Virus record (IMG/VR): IMGVR_UViG_3300022868_000022
Coordinates: 1 to 58,245 of that record
DNA length: 58,245 bases
From: a virus
Direction: 5' to 3' (one strand)
Under the pieces are notes generated by a model, which had not been told where the DNA came from, made no database searches, and saw only the letters and a program-made list of their open reading frames with translations. Below, piece after piece: positions 15,244 to 23,441 of this stretch. The stretch's first letter is position 1. Every line of letters begins with the position of its first letter. The position numbers and the translations under genes are program-made.

Positions 15244-16023
15244 ATGAAAGGTTATTATTATTATAAGGCGTTAAGAAAGACTATTATACAATTTTTGGAT
15301 ATCTTTAATGACATTTATGTTGCAAGATATGATGCAGACGGTGTTCTTATTAAGACTTTTAAAGTCCCTCTTAAATTTGCTCCAAAAGAAAAAGTTTACT
15401 ATTATATTTTTGAGAATAATAAGAGAGAAGAAATGTTGCCTATAATGGCTGTAGATATTGCTTCTATTGATTTTGCTGAGGATAGGTTAGTTAATAAACA
15501 TAAAAGAATATCAGTGTCTAAAGATACAACAACAAGTTTAATGTCGTCATATTTAACACCTATACCTTATAACATAACATTCAATCTTAACATATGGTCA
15601 TTATATATTATTGATATTGATCAGATATATGAGCAAATACTACCATTCTTTACACCATATATTTTTATAAGAGTGTATATACCTGAATTGGATTCAACAT
15701 TTGATATAAAGGTTATATTACAAGGAAGCTCATCTGAGTCAACATTAGAGATGGGTGAGGAAGATGAAAGAATTATAAAATGGAATTCTTCATTTGTAGT
15801 TCAAACATACTTATTTAAACCATTATCAGATGTTGGTATAGTTAAAAAGGTATTTCCAAGATTGTTTACTAGTAAAACTGGATTTGGGAATAGAAATACC
15901 GAATCAATTTTTACATCAGGTGCAGCACCATCTGCTGCAGCGGAATCAATGTTTCTTGAAGGAACTGGCTATGATGCTGATGCTGCAATACTATATGATT
16001 ATGAGGTATTTCCTAAACAATGA
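15244..16023 (+). CDS. 15: Tail sheath stabiliser/completion protein, T4 gp15-like
   Basis: The 259-residue protein matches the gp15 pattern: an N-terminal GYYYYKALRKTIIQFLDIFN, then KVPLKFAPKEKV, MLPIMAVDIASIDF, SSYLTPIPYNITFNLNIW, QILPFFTPYIFI and a WNSSFVVQTYLFKP strand. In T4, gp15 caps the tail and joins it to the head neck. It sits between the two YRG paralogues and next to tail tube and sheath genes. Confidence 0.85.
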   Translation: MKGYYYYKALRKTIIQFLDIFNDIYVARYDADGVLIKTFKVPLKFAPKEKVYYYIFENNKREEMLPIMAVDIASIDFAEDRLVNKHKRISVSKDTTTSLMSSYLTPIPYNITFNLNIWSLYIIDIDQIYEQILPFFTPYIFIRVYIPELDSTFDIKVILQGSSSESTLEMGEEDERIIKWNSSFVVQTYLFKPLSDVGIVKKVFPRLFTSKTGFGNRNTESIFTSGAAPSAAAESMFLEGTGYDADAAILYDYEVFPKQ

Positions 16024-16679
16024 GACTTAAACGATATTTAAAAGAAGATGGTAATATTGACAGTATAATAGATAATCTTAAAAAAGATTGTAAGCCATTT
16101 CTTGATCAAGTTAAGAATTCATTCTTTTATAGAGGATATAAAGGTGATTTTGTTAAAGATATTAAGAAAGTTAAATCTAGAATAGATAGACGACCATCTG
16201 ATACTATAATTGATGTGCATAATACGTTAGATGATCTGTTCAAAAAAAAATTTGGATGGAAAGCAAGAAGTGAAGGAGTATTTGCTACAGGAAGTGAATA
16301 TCAAGCTTGTCAATATGGCATATCATATTTATTTTTCCCTATAGCAAAATTTAATTTTATATGGTCACTTGATATTATTGATTTATATATAAAAATAAGT
16401 AAAGATAATTTTAATGGTGCATACTCTGTTACAAGAGGTGAATATAAATATGATAAAGATAAAAAAGAATTTATAACATTTGAAGAATGGAAGCAAGAAA
16501 AATTTGAAGAGCATAATAAAAAGCAAGAAGAATTTTTTAACAAACTTGCTAAATTATATAGTAAAACAAATCTTAATAAAGCAATGAAATCAGGACATGA
16601 AGTTATGTTTAAATGTAAAGAATATTATTTAGTGAATACTAGTTTAAAAAAATATTTATTAAAGGAATTATGGAAATAA
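16020..16679 (+). CDS. Leader-bearing YRG-motif protein B (paralogue)
   Basis: It starts MRLKRYLKED by ATGA overlap with the gp15-like gene. It shares with protein A NSFFYRGYKG, KARSEGVFATG, YGISYLFFPIA and SGHEVMFKCKEYYLV. The DNA for the C-terminal region (TYSKTNLNKAMKSGHE-type segment) is almost identical in the two genes, so duplication or gene conversion is recent. The ADP-ribosyltransferase idea stands or falls with its paralogue. Confidence 0.6.
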   Translation: MRLKRYLKEDGNIDSIIDNLKKDCKPFLDQVKNSFFYRGYKGDFVKDIKKVKSRIDRRPSDTIIDVHNTLDDLFKKKFGWKARSEGVFATGSEYQACQYGISYLFFPIAKFNFIWSLDIIDLYIKISKDNFNGAYSVTRGEYKYDKDKKEFITFEEWKQEKFEEHNKKQEEFFNKLAKLYSKTNLNKAMKSGHEVMFKCKEYYLVNTSLKKYLLKELWK

Positions 16680-17180
16680 ATGCCAAACATAGAATTAAAT
16701 AAAACCACTAGTGCTAATTTTGAATTAGTTTTTCCTGTATTACCATCAGAGACTACATTAGATGCTGCAGATGAATTTGTATTAAACATATCTAATACAA
16801 CAATACCTGCTACAACATTAGATGAAGAAGAGCATAGATGGCAAGCATTTAAAACAACAGTACATCAGGGTGGTGTAACTTTTGATCCATTAACAGTAAC
16901 ATTTATAGTTGACGCGTCTTATAAGAACTGGAAATTATTGTTTGAATGGCTGACATATATAAATAATAATTATAATAAAGCTGATGAAGAGCATGCTGCA
17001 TATGTTATAGACACCACATTAAATATAAAAGACAATTTTAATACATCTGTTTTATCATTATCATTTGTCAATATGTGGGTTCAATCTCTTGGTGATGTAA
17101 GTATAAGCTATAGAGAAGGTGAAGTTGTTACAGAATGTCAAGCTACCTTTAGATATGATAGATATGAGATAAAAGAATAA
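16680..17180 (+). CDS. Tail tube-fold protein (gp19 family), first copy
   Basis: The 166-residue protein has the tube-protein pattern: SANFELVFPVLP, ISNTTIPATTLDEEEHRW, a HQGGVTFDPLTVTFIVD strand pair, KLLFEWLTYI and a C-terminal YREGEVVTECQATFRYD. It directly precedes the sheath gene. A second tube-like gene follows the sheath, so one may form the main tube and the other a tube terminator or minor ring. Confidence 0.75.
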   Translation: MPNIELNKTTSANFELVFPVLPSETTLDAADEFVLNISNTTIPATTLDEEEHRWQAFKTTVHQGGVTFDPLTVTFIVDASYKNWKLLFEWLTYINNNYNKADEEHAAYVIDTTLNIKDNFNTSVLSLSFVNMWVQSLGDVSISYREGEVVTECQATFRYDRYEIKE

Positions 17181-17194
17181 AAATAGAATAAAAA

Positions 17195-17241
17195 TATAAA
17201 TAGAATTAAGAATACAAAAAATAAAGAGAAATGTATAAATA
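17195..17241 (+). promoter_or_regulatory. Two T4-type late promoters ahead of the tail sheath gene
   Basis: Exact TATAAATA boxes at 17195-17202 and 17234-17241 sit in the 95-base gap before the sheath gene, which also has the best ribosome-binding site of the region (AGGAGGA at 17264-17270). Doubling fits the high sheath demand. Confidence 0.75.
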
Positions 17242-17275
17242 GTATTAAAGATTTTATATATTTAGGAGGATAAAC

Positions 17276-19009
17276 ATGGGATTTTATTTAAGTCCAATAG
17301 TAGATATTAATGAGGTTGATTTAAGCACAACAATACCTGCTGTTGCTACATCTATTGGTGTGATTATATTAAGAGGGACATATAAAGGCCCTGAAAGAAA
17401 AACAACATTGATAACAAATATTGATGATTTAATCACTACTTTTGGTAAGCCAACAAGTACAGCGGATTGTTATAGAGATATTTTATCAGCTGCAGGATTT
17501 TTAAAATATGGTAATAAATTATATTGTACTCGGTCAATGGCCGCAGGTGCAACATTTTCAGGTACTAAAGCAACAAGTGGTGCATCAGCAACATTTGTCC
17601 CATATACGGTAGATAATGCTTATAAATTAACAGATTTTAATAGTGAAGATCCTGATGAATTTGCTGATGAAGTAGCACCATCTGGAACAGACCCAATGTG
17701 GTTTATAGCTAATTCAAGAGGAACAAATGGTAATAATGTAAGAATAGCTGTAGTTGATTATACTACTTATACAGCAATGATACAAGAAGGTACGCATAGT
17801 GATTGGGCAACATATTCAGATATTGTAAGTATTGATAGCCCAATGGATGATACTACTGATTTTCTTGTTGTTGTATCAGCAAAAGATCAAGGTGAAACTA
17901 CATGGACAGTAAAAGAATCATGGAATGTATCAACAGATGAAGATAAAACAGATGATGAGGGTGTTAAAAAGTTTGCTGAAACCGTAATAAATGGTAGATC
18001 AAAATATATTGAAATAGCTCTTAATCCATTACAAGTTGATAATACAATAACATTAAGTACTGAAGATTATCAACAATTTGGTGGTGGTCAAATAGATGAT
18101 GCTGTAACTCCTTTAGGTATAACAGATGCTATTATAATGACTGACTTAGATTTATATTCAAATGCTGAAGATATTGATGTTAATATTTTTATAGATTCTG
18201 ATAAATCAACTACTATAAAACAGTATATAACAACTATATGTGGTACTACTAGAAAAGATTGTATAGGTATTTTAGATTGTTTATACGCTGATGTTGTAAA
18301 TAATAGTGGTAGTGAAGCAACTGATCTTAGATTATTTAGAAACACTACTTTAAATGAAAATGATAGCTATGTAAGTCTATATGGTAATTGGCTTAATGTT
18401 TATGATAAATGGAATGGTAGATATAGATGGGTGCCAGTATCAGGATATGTTGGTGGTATTTTTGCTAATACAGATGATGTAACCGATCCTTGGTTTGCAC
18501 CAGCAGGTCTTAATAGAGCCTTATTAACAAGTGTTAGAAAACTTGCATGGAATCCAACATTAGGTGAGAGGGATATACTTTATAAGAATGGTATTAATCC
18601 TATTGTAAGTTTTTCTGGACAAGGTAAAGTCGTGTGGGGCCAAAAAACATTATTAGATAAAAGTTCAGCTTTTAATAGAATTAATGTAAGAAGATTGTTC
18701 TTGGTTCTTGAAAAGGCTATAAGTACTGCTAGTAAATACTTCTTATTTGAACCAAATGATAATCTTACACGTTTGCTATTAATGAATATGATAGATCCAT
18801 TTTTGAGAGATGTAAGAAGTCGTAGAGGGGTTTATGAATATCTGGTAGTATGTGATGAAACTAATAATACAGGAGAACGTATAGATAGAAATGAATTATG
18901 GTGTGATATTTATATTAAACCAACTCGTGCGGCAGAATTTATTGTACTTAATTTTATAGCAACAAAGACTGGCGTATCATTTACTGAAATACAAAGTGGT
19001 TCTGCTTAG
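17276..19009 (+). CDS. 18: Tail sheath protein, T4 gp18-like
   Basis: The 577-residue protein starts FYLSPIVDINEVDLSTTIPA and has the sheath signature in the N-terminus (GVIILRGTYKGPERKTTLIT). The conserved C-terminal contraction domain includes WVPVSGYVGGIFANTD, FAPAGLNRALL, and KNGINPIVSFSGQGKVVWGQ, then INVRRLFLVLEKAI and GVYEYLVVCDETNN. It is shorter than T4 gp18 (659). It forms the contractile outer tail. Confidence 0.93.
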   Translation: MGFYLSPIVDINEVDLSTTIPAVATSIGVIILRGTYKGPERKTTLITNIDDLITTFGKPTSTADCYRDILSAAGFLKYGNKLYCTRSMAAGATFSGTKATSGASATFVPYTVDNAYKLTDFNSEDPDEFADEVAPSGTDPMWFIANSRGTNGNNVRIAVVDYTTYTAMIQEGTHSDWATYSDIVSIDSPMDDTTDFLVVVSAKDQGETTWTVKESWNVSTDEDKTDDEGVKKFAETVINGRSKYIEIALNPLQVDNTITLSTEDYQQFGGGQIDDAVTPLGITDAIIMTDLDLYSNAEDIDVNIFIDSDKSTTIKQYITTICGTTRKDCIGILDCLYADVVNNSGSEATDLRLFRNTTLNENDSYVSLYGNWLNVYDKWNGRYRWVPVSGYVGGIFANTDDVTDPWFAPAGLNRALLTSVRKLAWNPTLGERDILYKNGINPIVSFSGQGKVVWGQKTLLDKSSAFNRINVRRLFLVLEKAISTASKYFLFEPNDNLTRLLLMNMIDPFLRDVRSRRGVYEYLVVCDETNNTGERIDRNELWCDIYIKPTRAAEFIVLNFIATKTGVSFTEIQSGSA

Positions 19010-19066
19010 AATAAGAGAAATAAAATAAAAATAAATGTATAAAAATATACATTAGGAGGATATATC

Positions 19067-19615
19067 ATGGCAAGTTTTGATATAGATAGTTTTAGAGCAA
19101 ATTTTAAAAGTGGAGCAAGAGCATATTTATTCTATGTTACACCAACATTTCCAACATCAATTGGTGCTGATACAGAGCAAGCAACTTATTTAGTTAAAGC
19201 TTCTTCTATACCAACACAAACATTAGAGGAAATTATAACAAATTGGCAAGGTTTTGATTATAAAATGGCTGGTAAGTATGCTTACGCTGATTGGACAGTA
19301 TCATTTAATGTTGATAAAGATGCTAAAATAATTCAATGGTATTATGATTGGCAACGATTGATACATGATCCAACAAGTAATGTTCATTCATCACCTGCAG
19401 ATTATATGGTAGATCAACAACTTGAAATGCTTGATCTTGATGGTACACCTATAGCTAAATACAAATTAGTAGGTGCATGGGCAAAAGAGATTGGAGCTAT
19501 AACATTAGATTACGCTACTAATGAAGTTGCTACATTTGATGTTACATTTACTTATCAATATCATGTAATTGATAGAGGAGCAGGATATGCGAAGGCTGTA
19601 TCATTTGCTGGATAA
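19067..19615 (+). CDS. 19: Tail tube protein, T4 gp19-like
   Basis: This 182-residue protein starts with SFRANFKSGARAYLFYVTPTF and has ASSIPTQTLEEIITNWQGFD, KYAYADWTVSFNVD, WYYDWQRLIHDP and a final VATFDVTFTYQYHVI strand. It forms hexameric rings of the inner tube. The gene has AGGAGG and a near-consensus TATAAAAA late box (19038-19045). It follows the sheath as in T4. Confidence 0.88.
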   Translation: MASFDIDSFRANFKSGARAYLFYVTPTFPTSIGADTEQATYLVKASSIPTQTLEEIITNWQGFDYKMAGKYAYADWTVSFNVDKDAKIIQWYYDWQRLIHDPTSNVHSSPADYMVDQQLEMLDLDGTPIAKYKLVGAWAKEIGAITLDYATNEVATFDVTFTYQYHVIDRGAGYAKAVSFAG

Positions 19616-19639
19616 AAATAAAATATAAGAGGATACAAT

Positions 19640-20368
19640 ATGTCAAATTTTAAAGATTATTTAAATGTGTATGAATTTGAAACCGTATTACCTGGTAGCG
19701 GTGAGACAGTAAAATTTAAACCAATAATAACAGGTCAGATCAAAAAACTTTTAACTTATGAAAATAGTACATCAGAAGAAGTTGATATAGCTTTAGATAA
19801 CCTTATTACTTCTTCTGTAATATCAGAAGGATTTGATATCAATAGACTTTATATACAAGATAGATTTTTTCTTTTAGTTGAATTAAGGAAAATGTCTAAA
19901 GGAAGTACTTATCAATTTTCTGCAATATGTCAGAAATGTAAATCACAGATGATAGTTAATGTTGATTTAAAAAATATAGAAGTCATTCCTTATAATGTTG
20001 AAAACGATACAATAAAATTAGATGATAATATATCAGTTAAATTAAAACATATAACAAGAGGTGATCAGAAGCAGTCTTTTGACTTTATTAAGAAAGGATT
20101 ATCTGATACTCAAAAAATGGCTGAGATGATGATAGGATCATACGCTTCATCCATAACATCTATAACAACACCAGAAGGTGAAGATGAAAATATTGATATA
20201 GCTGATAAAATTTATTTCATTAATAATTTACCTCAAGGTATGTATGAAAAAGTAACAACATGGTCCAAAGAAAATGATTTTGGATTAAATTTCTCTTATG
20301 ACACTGTATGTAGGTCATGCGGTAATAAAAAGACCATAGATATACCTCTAGAGAATTTTTTTTTCTAA
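19640..20368 (+). CDS. Tail assembly chaperone / T4 gp26-family protein with zinc-type Cys pairs
   Basis: The 242-residue protein opens SNFKDYLNVYEFETVLPGSG and contains two CxxC pairs (CQKC at mid-protein, CRSC near the end) that probably bind zinc. The segment PIITGQIKKLLTYENS resembles the T4 baseplate/gp26 family. Located between the tail tube and the tape measure, it occupies the usual position of tail assembly chaperones. Its last codons, a run of nine T bases followed by TAA, form a T-TTT-TTC slippery site; a -1 shift would fuse it to the small frame that follows. Confidence 0.75.
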   Translation: MSNFKDYLNVYEFETVLPGSGETVKFKPIITGQIKKLLTYENSTSEEVDIALDNLITSSVISEGFDINRLYIQDRFFLLVELRKMSKGSTYQFSAICQKCKSQMIVNVDLKNIEVIPYNVENDTIKLDDNISVKLKHITRGDQKQSFDFIKKGLSDTQKMAEMMIGSYASSITSITTPEGEDENIDIADKIYFINNLPQGMYEKVTTWSKENDFGLNFSYDTVCRSCGNKKTIDIPLENFFF

Positions 20369-20373
20369 TAAAA

Positions 20374-20547
20374 ATGATATATTTCGATGATAATATATCA
20401 AATATCATGGAAGAGCAATACCAATTAGCTAGAAAAATTAATATATCAGTATCAGAATCTAATATGTTACCAATATTTGAGATGGAGTCTTATGTAGATA
20501 TGTTAATAAAAGAATTAAATCAAGAAAAAGAGAACTTAAAATTATAA
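20374..20547 (+). CDS. Small 57-residue frame, probable -1 frameshift extension of the tail chaperone
   Basis: The frame opens MIYFDDNISNIMEEQYQLA and ends in KELNQEKENLKL, acidic and helical. It is in the -1 frame relative to the gene before it and has no stop between the slippery T run (20356-20364) and this ATG. It lacks a convincing ribosome-binding site. It is read either as a separate protein or, more likely, as the extended form of the chaperone. Confidence 0.6.
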   Translation: MIYFDDNISNIMEEQYQLARKINISVSESNMLPIFEMESYVDMLIKELNQEKENLKL

Positions 20548-20562
20548 GAATAAGAGAATGGA

Positions 20563-20925
20563 ATGAATATAATAAAAACAATAGATAAATATTTAATGGA
20601 AAGTAAAAATTCTAGTAAAGTTGCTATTATTAATGCTATGGAAATATATTTTGATTATATGGGTGATGATCCAATATATAATAAACAATCTGAAATGGAT
20701 AAAGGCGAAAATATTATAATTAAATGGATTGATAAAAATTTAACAAAATCAATACTTGATGAAAAAGATTATTCAAAAAAAGTTACTAAAATTAAAATAA
20801 TGCTTAATAAAATTAAGAAAGAAAAAATTAAAAATAAACATCTTGAAATATTTAAAGAAATGTTAAGTGATAAAACAAAAAAAGAATATTTTGCTGAAGA
20901 ATTAGCTACACCCGATAAAATATAA
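20563..20925 (+). CDS. Long-leader protein, unknown function
   Basis: The start MNIIKTIDKYLMES is a clear long leader. The 120-residue product is lysine-rich and helical (KKVTKIKIMLNKIKKEKIKN). It is inserted between the tail chaperone and tape measure genes, an odd place unless leader genes are mobile modules. Confidence 0.65.
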   Translation: MNIIKTIDKYLMESKNSSKVAIINAMEIYFDYMGDDPIYNKQSEMDKGENIIIKWIDKNLTKSILDEKDYSKKVTKIKIMLNKIKKEKIKNKHLEIFKEMLSDKTKKEYFAEELATPDKI

Positions 20926-20951
20926 AAATATGAATATATAGAACTTAAAAT

Positions 20952-20959
20952 TATAAATA
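20952..20959 (+). promoter_or_regulatory. T4-type late promoter box TATAAATA
   Basis: An exact box lies 100 bases before the tape measure gene. Transcripts from it would pass a 14-bp palindrome CTTTAAGCTTAAAG (20973-20986) and a terminator-like hairpin before reaching the gene. Confidence 0.65.
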
Positions 20960-20999
20960 GATGTAAGTCTCACTTTAAGCTTAAAGCTTAATGGATCGT

Positions 21000-21044
21000 A
21001 AAGGTCTAAAGGACGGTTTAACCTCAATCCTTTAGACCTTTTTT
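21000..21044 (+). terminator. Rho-independent terminator-like hairpin
   Basis: A perfect 14-bp stem (aaaggtctaaagga at 21000-21013 with tcctttagaccttt at 21028-21041) with a 14-base loop is followed by a run of T to 21044. It is the strongest intrinsic terminator in the window. It separates the tail tube/chaperone cluster from the tape measure gene. Confidence 0.8.
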
Positions 21045-21059
21045 AATTTGGAGTAATAA

Positions 21060-23441
21060 ATGCCTGAAAAAACAATTAATATAGAAGATATAATAAATGA
21101 TTTAAGAAAATCCGTAGATGAAACTAAAAAAATTACATTATCTACAGATGATTTATATAAAAGAAATCAAGAAGCTATTGATAAATTATATAAAAAAGAT
21201 ACTTTCAAAAAAATGGATAATACTGTATCTAATTCAATGTCTGGTATATCTAATTCTATTAAAATGGCTTTTTCTGGTATGTCTGGAAGTATTAAAAATT
21301 TCTTTTCTAAGAAACCAATAGATGATCTAAAAGAAGAAGTAAAAAGTGGATTAGAAAATGTTGGAACTGTTACAGGTAAACACATGTCTGATATTATGGG
21401 ATCTACATTTATGAGTGTTTTTGATGATCTTAAATCTGTTGCTGGTTCAATATGGAATATGAGTAAAAATGCTTTGGGATTTTTTACTGGAAATGAAGAA
21501 GATGAAACTGATAGTGAAAAAGCTACACAAGAAATAAGAGATAGTATTGATGAATTAACTAGTGGTGGTAAACTTGAAACATATAGTCCTGATATACAAG
21601 AAGCCTTTAAATTTTTGAGTGAAAATTTAGGTGATGATGCTGAAAAAACACAAGATATTTTATCTTTATTAAATGAAAATTTTGAAGAAAATCAATTGGC
21701 TAGAACTAAAGCTGCTCTTAAAGATAAACAACCTAAAATTAAATCAACACCACTTATGATGGCTGTTATGGCATTAGGTGTTTTAATAGGTGCTGTTGTA
21801 AAAAGTCTTATTATACCATTTGAGTTATTATATCAAGGTCTTAATAAGTTAATGCCTATAGGTAAATGGCTTAGTGATTTAGGATCATCATTATTAAAAT
21901 TACCTGGATTAAAAACTTTTGGTAAAGGTGGTAAAGGTCTTGAAATACTTGGTAAAATTAGTGGTTTTTTTAAAGAACTTCCTAAAAGATCTAAATTAAT
22001 AGGAAAATTTGTTAAAGGATTTATGAAAGGATTTAAAATTCTTGGTTGGCCTTTGACTATATTACTTGGTGTTATTGATTTTATAAAAGGATTTATGACA
22101 ACTGAGGGTAGTATTATAGATAAAATTAAAGGTGGTTTAATAGGAGCTATTAAAGGATTTATAGAATTTCCTGTTAAGGTCATTGGTTGGATTGCTGATA
22201 AAATTTTAGGTCTTTTTGGTGTTGAAATAAAAGGCGGTGCTGGTAATGCGATGATGAAAGGCCTTATGTGGGTAGTTAGTAAAGCATTGGATGTAATATT
22301 ATGGCCATACAGAATGCTATATAAAGGTATTAAAAAAATTATAGATTTTTTTAGTTCAAGCAAAGAAGGAGAAGAAGGACCAGGTATATTAGATAAAATT
22401 AAAGAATATGCTATTTTAGGTCTTAAAATAGTATTTGCTCCATATTATCTTGCTTATAAAGGTATTAAAAAAATTATAGATTTTTTTAGTTCAAGCAAAG
22501 AAGGAGAAGAGGGACCAGGTATATTAGATAAAATTAAAGAATATGCTATTTTAGGTCTTAAAATAGTATTTGCTCCATATTATCTTGCTTATAAAGGTAT
22601 TAAAAAAATTATAGATTTTTTTAGTTCAAGCAAAGAAGGAGAAGAAGGACCAGGTATTTTAGATAAATTAATTGATGCGTCTAAACAGGCATTATATTTT
22701 ATAACATGGCCATATAGAATGTTATATAAAGGTCTTATATGGTTAGTTGGTAAAGCAACAGAATTTGCTGCATCTGATACAGGACAATCTGTGTTAGATA
22801 CTATAATTGATATGTCTAAACAAGCAATAGATTTTATAACATGGCCATACAGAATGTTATATAAAGGTATTAAAAAAATTATTGATTGGTTTGCTACATC
22901 AGAAGGCGGTGAACCAAGTATATTAGATCAACTTTGGACTTATCTTAAAGAACTTCCAGGCAAAGTTAAAGATTGGATTTTAGAAAATGTACCTGGTGCT
23001 AAATTAGCTGCTAAAGCGGGTGGTGCTATAGCAAGCGGTGCTAAAAAAGCTGCTGGTGGTGTTAAAAATGCTTGGAATTGGGCATGGGGTAATGATAAAG
23101 AAGAAGAAGAAAAAAATGTTGAAAAAAAGAAATCTATACAAGATTTAACAAAAACTAAAGTACCATCAACTCAAAATAAAATAGATGATATTGAAAAAGA
23201 AAAAGCATTAATGTTGGCAAAAGAAAAAAAAGATGTTGCTGATTTAAATAAAAAATCATCAGAACAATTAGAAAAAGCAAATAAATTAATTAAAGAGCAA
23301 ACTAAAGAAGGTAAAGAAGGTACTAAATCTATGGTTAATGTAATATCATCAACTTCAAATCAACAAAACATACAACCAGATGAAATTAAAGATGAAATAG
23401 AAAGTTTTGGTTTGTTGATTGGTAATAAAGGAATGTCATAA
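21060..23441 (+). CDS. Tape measure protein (putative)
   Basis: The 793-residue protein lies at the tape measure position, after the chaperone and before gp48/54, gp53 and hub genes. Residues 1-220 are helical with amphipathic stretches; a hydrophobic segment near 230-250 (MMAVMALGVLIGAVVKSLII) and further glycine/isoleucine-rich helices suggest membrane insertion during DNA entry. The middle has 45-residue tandem repeats containing KGIKKIIDFFSSSKEGEE, and related WPYRMLYKG units. The C-terminus is a charged helix. T4 gp29 is 590 residues. Confidence 0.75.
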   Translation: MPEKTINIEDIINDLRKSVDETKKITLSTDDLYKRNQEAIDKLYKKDTFKKMDNTVSNSMSGISNSIKMAFSGMSGSIKNFFSKKPIDDLKEEVKSGLENVGTVTGKHMSDIMGSTFMSVFDDLKSVAGSIWNMSKNALGFFTGNEEDETDSEKATQEIRDSIDELTSGGKLETYSPDIQEAFKFLSENLGDDAEKTQDILSLLNENFEENQLARTKAALKDKQPKIKSTPLMMAVMALGVLIGAVVKSLIIPFELLYQGLNKLMPIGKWLSDLGSSLLKLPGLKTFGKGGKGLEILGKISGFFKELPKRSKLIGKFVKGFMKGFKILGWPLTILLGVIDFIKGFMTTEGSIIDKIKGGLIGAIKGFIEFPVKVIGWIADKILGLFGVEIKGGAGNAMMKGLMWVVSKALDVILWPYRMLYKGIKKIIDFFSSSKEGEEGPGILDKIKEYAILGLKIVFAPYYLAYKGIKKIIDFFSSSKEGEEGPGILDKIKEYAILGLKIVFAPYYLAYKGIKKIIDFFSSSKEGEEGPGILDKLIDASKQALYFITWPYRMLYKGLIWLVGKATEFAASDTGQSVLDTIIDMSKQAIDFITWPYRMLYKGIKKIIDWFATSEGGEPSILDQLWTYLKELPGKVKDWILENVPGAKLAAKAGGAIASGAKKAAGGVKNAWNWAWGNDKEEEEKNVEKKKSIQDLTKTKVPSTQNKIDDIEKEKALMLAKEKKDVADLNKKSSEQLEKANKLIKEQTKEGKEGTKSMVNVISSTSNQQNIQPDEIKDEIESFGLLIGNKGMS
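22320..22672 (+). repeat. 135-bp tandem repeat in the tape measure gene
   Basis: Two complete units (22320-22454 and 22455-22589) and a partial third (from 22590 to about 22660) are almost identical at the DNA level. Each encodes 45 residues (IIDFFSSSKEGEEGPGILDK, then KEYAILGLKIVFAPYYLAYK). Copy number would alter protein and so tail length. Confidence 0.9.

Noticed and set aside
21833-22363. 176-codon minus-strand frame in the tape measure gene
   Set aside because: Antisense shadow with low-complexity Pro/Ile content.
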